From assembly GCA_963747535.1 (NCBI GenBank), contig CAVVFX010000022.1:62001-126000 (forward strand): a stretch of 64,000 bases of DNA, written 5' to 3'. Below, piece after piece: positions 59,628 through 64,000 of the stretch. Numbering within the stretch: the first letter of the stretch is position 1; the number at the start of each line of letters is the position of its first letter. This DNA is from CAVVFX01 sp963747535 (GTDB lineage: Bacteria > Acidobacteriota > Terriglobia > Bryobacterales > Bryobacteraceae). The position numbers were made by a program, and so were the translations under genes. The notes under the pieces were generated by a model. That model searched no databases and was not told the DNA's origin. It was given only the letters and a program-made list of their open reading frames with translations.

Positions 59628-62156
59628 CTACTGGCCTAGCGCGAACAGAGTTGCGTTATTGATGGCGTATACCGTACCGTCTGCGCCGATGAGCGTGGGT
59701 GTGTAAGCCTCCCCGAGCCCTGGAGTCAGAACGATGGACTGAGAAAAGGCGTTGTCCAGCAGGTTCCAGCGATACAGCTTTCCATCCTCGCTGTTGGCAA
59801 GGATGGAAGAACTGGATGGATCTACAGCAGCTGAATTGATACACCACTCTTTGACGCCGGCTGCGGTGGTGCTGGGGGTGGGCCCGAGAATGGTCAGAAC
59901 TTCCTTCATGACGGCGCTCCCCGTCACCGAATAGGTTTCCGATGCGTCGGGATCGAGGATCGCGATCCGGTTCAGCCCGGTTCCTCCAGCCGAAGCGTAA
60001 TCGTTGTATTTTGTCATGAGCAAATAAGAAGACGTGCCGGAATAAGACGGGACCATGAAACCGGGAACCAGCGAAGGAGTATCGTCCCAGCCGAAAGCGC
60101 CTGGTATTTTCTTCTGGGACAGTAGGCTGTTGAAATGCAACAGCCAGCCGCGGTAATGGTTTTCTCCGGAAGGATTCTCAAGCACACCGTAATAGACGTC
60201 GCCGTCTGGCCCGATGAGTGGCGAGGCGGTGCCATCATCGCTTAACATGGCCGGTTGGCCCGATACCGGATCAGTGAGAACTACCCGCGCTACCTGCTGC
60301 AGCGTCGTGCTGTTCAGAGCCAACAGATAGCCGGACGAGCCATTGCTCACCGCAAGATAGAGCATCCCCGAACTCCAATTCAAGGCCGGAGCGCAATCCT
60401 GCACCACCTCGGTCATGCTGGCGTCGCCGGCTGCGGCAGCCACTGAAACCCAGGTTCCCTGGCCACTTGCGCTGATGCGGGCAATGCCGCTCTGCAACCC
60501 TAAAGGAGTGCTGCCGGTAACCACAAAACCGAAATAGATATTTCCCTCCGGATCGGAAACGAGGGGCGTGTTGATCATGACGTACAAGTTGTAGGCCTGC
60601 GAATCGGCCTGATAATTCGTCATACCGTAAAAAGCCATCTGCCCCTGGCTTCCGGTGGCCGAATCCGCGTTCTGCCGGAAGTAAACCGTGCCGCCCGCGC
60701 CAGGAAAGTAGAGAGTCAGTGACGGGGTCAGAGTGGGAGAAAATTCCGGCGTCCAATTATGCGGCGGAAGAACGTAGTCGGTGGTCATAGACCACGTCAG
60801 GCTGCCGTTGGCACCATTCCGCGCGTCTACCCGGAAACCTCCGGTTGAGCCGGTCTTGACGGGAACGATCACCGTGTTGTCAGGAGTCACCAGCGGGGAA
60901 CCGTAATGGATCAGTAGTTCGCTTCCGACGAACTGAGGATCGAGGTCCACGGGAGTTTGCCAGTGAATGCGGTTCAGTGGTTGGGACTGGTTCAAGGAAA
61001 GCGCTGTATGTTGCACGTCGTGCGCGAAGTCCTCCCAACCGACCGAACCGGTCCCACCGACCGCGAAGCCCGATTCCGCAATAAATTGCACGGTATTCGA
61101 GCTGCCTCCGCCAGGCGACGGATTCGTGACAACCACTGGGAACGTCCCAGGCACCGCGAGAACGGAGGCCGTGAGCGTAATGATCAATTGGCCGGCGTTG
61201 TCAAACGAGGCCGTTTGCGGCACGCCGTTGAAAGTGACGCTGGAAGCGGGAGTGAAGTTGGCTCCGGCGATAGTGATCTGCTGGGAGGCCGTTCCGACCG
61301 CGCCGAACGCGGGTGACAGAGAAGTGATTGACGGAACCGGGTTGGGCCCAGGGCTGACGGCCATGGTGACGGTGTTCGATATGAGACTCCCGATCGAGAT
61401 CGCGACCGCTACGGCATTGCCCGAGGGGGCGCCGGCGGGGACCAAAGCGTTCACCTGATAGACGCCCACCAAACCTGCCGCCAGGCCGGAGAACATCACC
61501 GGCGCGGATACGCCGCCGATACTAACGCTGGGCGCCGTTGCGGTGCTTGCAAGCGGGCTCGAAGGCGCGGCGGCGCCCGTGGCCGGCTGGTTGCTCACCG
61601 CTCCCAAGCCGGTCGCGTAGATTTCGATCACGGTAGTGCCTGGCGTCGCCGGATTAGCGGAGTCGACGAGCAGATTGGAGGAATTCAGAATGGCACCCTG
61701 GCCCGTGCCTTGTGCGTTGATACTGAAAATGCCCGGCGAGAAAGCGGCGAGGCTGAACGTCTGCACACTGCTCGACTGTCCGTTGACGGTCACAAAGAAA
61801 GAAGTCTGACTCGCTCCCGCCAGTTCCCAGGGCACCTCAAAATCCACTTGCCCTGCCGAAACGTAATATAGCGGCGCCTGTAGGCCGTTGCCCAACCCGA
61901 TGGAAAGCCCGGACAGGGTAGTCGGGAGCGGCAAGCTCTGCGCTGTCGCGGGAGACGCGATCGGAAAACTCCCGAAAACCGCCACGATGCTCCCGGGCGC
62001 TAAGCCTTGCGCCGCATAGCTGGCCGCATTTACAATACCGCCAGGGTTGATCGAGGGAGCGGACTGTGCGGCGGCCGGGTTGCTCGCGAACGGCAAAAAT
62101 AGCAGGACGGCAGTGAGCCTTTTTAGGAACTGGATCAGCTCGGATAATGTTGGCAC
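59628..62156 (-). CDS. Exported IPT/TIG and propeller protein with Solibacter-type domain
   Basis: About 842 residues from GTG 62156, preceded by AGGAAG. A signal peptide (RLTAVLLFLPFASNPAAAQ) leads into the Solibacter-type domain (VNAASYAAQGLAPGSIVAVF, YYVSAGQVDFEVPWEL, FSPGIFSINAQGTGQGAILN, VIEIYATGLGAVSNQPATGA). An IPT/TIG domain follows (SITSLSPAFGAVGTASQQIT), then a long C-terminal region resembling a PQQ-type beta-propeller (WEDFAHDVQHTALSLNQSQP, SPLIGPDGDVYYGVLENPSG). It is a secreted or surface protein of unknown target. The open frame continues upstream to 62294 without a better start. The first domain is strong evidence for the lineage. Confidence 0.83.
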   Translation of the reverse strand: MPTLSELIQFLKRLTAVLLFLPFASNPAAAQSAPSINPGGIVNAASYAAQGLAPGSIVAVFGSFPIASPATAQSLPLPTTLSGLSIGLGNGLQAPLYYVSAGQVDFEVPWELAGASQTSFFVTVNGQSSSVQTFSLAAFSPGIFSINAQGTGQGAILNSSNLLVDSANPATPGTTVIEIYATGLGAVSNQPATGAAAPSSPLASTATAPSVSIGGVSAPVMFSGLAAGLVGVYQVNALVPAGAPSGNAVAVAISIGSLISNTVTMAVSPGPNPVPSITSLSPAFGAVGTASQQITIAGANFTPASSVTFNGVPQTASFDNAGQLIITLTASVLAVPGTFPVVVTNPSPGGGSSNTVQFIAESGFAVGGTGSVGWEDFAHDVQHTALSLNQSQPLNRIHWQTPVDLDPQFVGSELLIHYGSPLVTPDNTVIVPVKTGSTGGFRVDARNGANGSLTWSMTTDYVLPPHNWTPEFSPTLTPSLTLYFPGAGGTVYFRQNADSATGSQGQMAFYGMTNYQADSQAYNLYVMINTPLVSDPEGNIYFGFVVTGSTPLGLQSGIARISASGQGTWVSVAAAAGDASMTEVVQDCAPALNWSSGMLYLAVSNGSSGYLLALNSTTLQQVARVVLTDPVSGQPAMLSDDGTASPLIGPDGDVYYGVLENPSGENHYRGWLLHFNSLLSQKKIPGAFGWDDTPSLVPGFMVPSYSGTSSYLLMTKYNDYASAGGTGLNRIAILDPDASETYSVTGSAVMKEVLTILGPTPSTTAAGVKEWCINSAAVDPSSSSILANSEDGKLYRWNLLDNAFSQSIVLTPGLGEAYTPTLIGADGTVYAINNATLFALGQ

Positions 62157-62332
62157 ACAGCTTCCTTCATCATAGTGCCGGCGAGCGTCATTTTGCCGTC
62201 GATTTGAGAGATGCATCCCGCCGAAACGTGATGTCCCGGACCTTGCGCCTGTCCCGCCCCACCGCTTTGAGAAGCAGCAGGGGGATGTGATCATTTCCCT
62301 CGAAAACCGCGGAGGGCGCGTTCATTCCCGAG

Positions 62333-62788
62333 TCAGGCTCTCCTGGGTGCCTTCGAACGCGAGGCCCGTCGCGCCCCCGGTACTTTGCCGATTCGAGGAT
62401 CCCCGGCGAGGATAAGTTCGCACGCACGCAGCGCCGCTTCCTCGAAATCCGGCGTATCGGCCGCAAGTATCTGCCAGTTCGTTACGCATTTGCCCAATAC
62501 CTGAATGGACCGCATGTTCGGGAACTCGCGGCGCAGACTGTCGTGATGCTCTTCGGTGGTAGCCAGCCACACTCCGTTGTCCGCCGTTCGATCGCGCTTG
62601 TCGCGAAGTATGAGGACAATCTTGTCCGCAACATAGACCGCGAGGCAGCCGAACATGGGCCGGGTCGTGGGCGACAGGGCGGTGATTGCGTCCAGAGCAA
62701 ACTGGTGCGGGACGGCCTTGCGCTGCCTGCGTGCGAGCAAGGTTTCGTCCAGCCCGCGAGAAGGCATGGTGGAGTGGGGTTTCGACAT
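62333..62788 (-). CDS. Small conserved protein, possibly MmcQ/YjbR- or TfoX-like
   Basis: From ATG 62788 the product has 151 residues. The core TTRPMFGCLAVYVADKIVLI, then LRDKRDRTADNGVWLATTEE and HHDSLRREFPNMRSIQVLGK, is a compact alpha/beta fold resembling YjbR/TfoX-type small domains. The C terminus is basic (GKVPGARRASRSKAPRRA). The function is unknown. The open frame runs far upstream (63283) over the divergent gene, which I judge to be a shadow. The promoters for both genes must lie in the 72 bases between them. Confidence 0.65.
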   Translation of the reverse strand: MSKPHSTMPSRGLDETLLARRQRKAVPHQFALDAITALSPTTRPMFGCLAVYVADKIVLILRDKRDRTADNGVWLATTEEHHDSLRREFPNMRSIQVLGKCVTNWQILAADTPDFEEAALRACELILAGDPRIGKVPGARRASRSKAPRRA

Positions 62789-62860
62789 CGGAATCAGCCT
62801 GACTTCAACCCATAGAATAGAATAAAGCTGAAACAAATAGCAGTGGTTCTGGAGTGATCG

Positions 62861-64000
62861 ATGAGAGACCTCTACGCGCTCGAATTTGTCTTGCTTGGAA
62901 TCGCTTTTCCAGCCTGCGGGGCATCGCTTTACCCCGAACGCCTCAATGATCCGAACGCCGTTTATCTGACTCACGACCAGTTCTCCGCCAGCGGCGACGG
63001 CCAGGCCGACGATAGTGCGGCAATTCAAGCAGCCATCGACCGGGTCCAGGACACCACGGGCGAGGGCGTCCTCTTCGTTCCGGCGGGCCGTTATCGCGTC
63101 ACCCGCACCATTTATGTGTGGCCCGGCGTGCGGCTGATCGGCTATGGCGAGAAACGTCCGGTATTCGTCCTGGCAAGTCAGACGCCCGGGTACCAGCAAG
63201 GGATCGGTTACATGTTCTTTTTCGCTGGATTCCGGCCGAACCGCCGGCCGGGCGGAGCGGCGTTTGCGGGACGGGCCTTTCACCCGTTACCTTCGCCCCC
63301 AGGAACCGTACCTCCCAGCAAGGAGGTTCCGGATGCCAACGCCGGCACCTTCTATTCCGCCATGAGCAATATCGATTTCGAGATCGGCAGCGAGAATCCG
63401 GCGGCCGTCGCAATTCGGTTCCACGTCGCTCAGCACGGTTATCTGGCACACATGGATTTTCAGATTGGATCGGGACTGGCAGCGCTCAACGAGGTAGGCA
63501 ACGAGGCTGAAGACCTGCACTTTCACGGCGGCCGGTATGGCATCCTCACGCGCAAACCGTCGCCTGCCTGGCAATTCACGCTCATCGATTCCACCTTCGA
63601 CGGCCAGCGGGAGGCGGCCATCCGCGAGAATGAAGCGGGCCTGACGCTGGTCCACGATGAGTTTCGCAATGTCCCCACCGCCATCTCGATTGACCCTCAT
63701 TATTCGGACCAGCTTTGGGTAAAGGACGCGCGCTTCGAGAACATCAGCGGGCCGGCAATCCTCATCGGCAATGAGAACAGCCGGATGACCGAGATCAATC
63801 TGGAGACCATTGTGTGCCGTCACGTGCCTGTGTTCGCGCGATTTCGGGAGAGCGGCCGCGAACTTGCCGGAGCCGGAGAGAGTTACCGCGTAAACGTTCT
63901 TTCGCATGGACTGACCCTGGCGGGATTAGGAGCCACCGGAGAAATCAAGACCCGCTACGATGCCGCGCCGCTGAAAGCTTTTCCAGCCGCGACGCCGGAC
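62861..64000 (+). CDS. Pectate-lyase-superfamily protein, cut by the window end
   Basis: From ATG 62861, with GGAG upstream, the frame is open for 380 codons to the window end. Residues 5-20 form a weak signal peptide (YALEFVLLGIAFPACG). The start of the mature part, FSASGDGQADDSAAIQAAID, and EGVLFVPAGRYRVTRTIYVW are the classic opening of the pectate-lyase superfamily (Pectate_lyase_3, GH28/GH55-related parallel beta-helix). The repeat-like FRNVPTAISIDPHYSDQLWV and ARFENISGPAILIGNENS fit a right-handed helix. The substrate is probably a polysaccharide. The C terminus is not visible. Confidence 0.85.
   Translation, partial: MRDLYALEFVLLGIAFPACGASLYPERLNDPNAVYLTHDQFSASGDGQADDSAAIQAAIDRVQDTTGEGVLFVPAGRYRVTRTIYVWPGVRLIGYGEKRPVFVLASQTPGYQQGIGYMFFFAGFRPNRRPGGAAFAGRAFHPLPSPPGTVPPSKEVPDANAGTFYSAMSNIDFEIGSENPAAVAIRFHVAQHGYLAHMDFQIGSGLAALNEVGNEAEDLHFHGGRYGILTRKPSPAWQFTLIDSTFDGQREAAIRENEAGLTLVHDEFRNVPTAISIDPHYSDQLWVKDARFENISGPAILIGNENSRMTEINLETIVCRHVPVFARFRESGRELAGAGESYRVNVLSHGLTLAGLGATGEIKTRYDAAPLKAFPAATPD

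Noticed and set aside
62789..63283. N-terminal extension of the small conserved minus-strand protein
   Set aside because: The upstream part lies opposite the pectate-lyase-superfamily gene, has no domain and no start signal. ATG 62788 gives the compact domain alone.

Overview
The window reads as a chromosomal segment of an Acidobacteriota member of the Solibacter/Bryobacter type (order Bryobacterales). The call rests on several lineage-typical families occurring together: a long 'NAASY...LAPGSI' (Solibacter C-terminal type) domain protein with an IPT/TIG domain, an orphan MacB/FtsX permease of the acidobacterial duplicated type, an acidobacterial VWFA-related lipoprotein, a PEP-CTERM protein, and a DUF1549/DUF1553 - DUF1501 - cytochrome/WD40 operon. 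The DNA is GC-rich, many starts are GTG or TTG, and genes often overlap by 1-11 bases.

Region 1 (1-5940) is accessory. It holds an AbiEi/AbiEii type IV toxin-antitoxin pair behind a promoter bracketed by two matching inverted repeats, a convergent gene with a nuclease-like motif, a zinc-ribbon membrane protein, a divergent pair of paralogous ankyrin proteins, the 5' three quarters of a tRNA-Lys cut off in its T arm, and a decayed transposon-associated gene. This looks like the edge of an island or an integration scar.

Region 2 (5941-30523) is mostly core and secreted functions. It contains an argC-argB-argA cluster whose start lies under two tandem ArgR-type boxes, a molybdopterin-binding-like protein, pyruvate carboxylase with a collapsed GH97 glycosidase gene at its stop codon, PEP-CTERM and secreted proteins, 3-methyladenine glycosylase, a PAS-GGDEF-EAL protein, a VWFA lipoprotein and Smr pair, an unusual sigma-like/zinc-finger/membrane fusion, a metallo-beta-lactamase-fold hydrolase, nagA, gyrA and a sulfatase.

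Region 3 (30654-36782, minus strand) is an ATP synthase operon (b', b, delta, alpha, gamma, beta, epsilon; a and c subunits not present). The alpha and beta genes each carry two single-base +1 insertions, which is the most striking anomaly in the window.

Region 4 (36783-46844) holds a hypothetical gene, an FG-GAP protein and the PSCyt/DUF1501 operon. The gaps here and elsewhere carry a dispersed double-hairpin repeat (seven copies in the window, some with paired base changes) and two short elements with terminal inverted repeats.

Region 5 (47036-52845) is a tightly coupled seven-gene operon: S-adenosylmethionine decarboxylase, two DUF4178 zinc-ribbon proteins, two small membrane proteins (one DUF350-like), a membrane-anchored aminopropyltransferase and a Tat-type FAD oxidoreductase. 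It looks like a membrane-associated polyamine system.

Region 6 (53162-64000) is envelope and carbohydrate related: a beta-barrel-like protein, a DUF2142-like GT-C membrane protein, a GH5 glycosidase, the orphan permease, the IPT/TIG protein, a small conserved protein and a pectate-lyase-superfamily gene that runs off the end.
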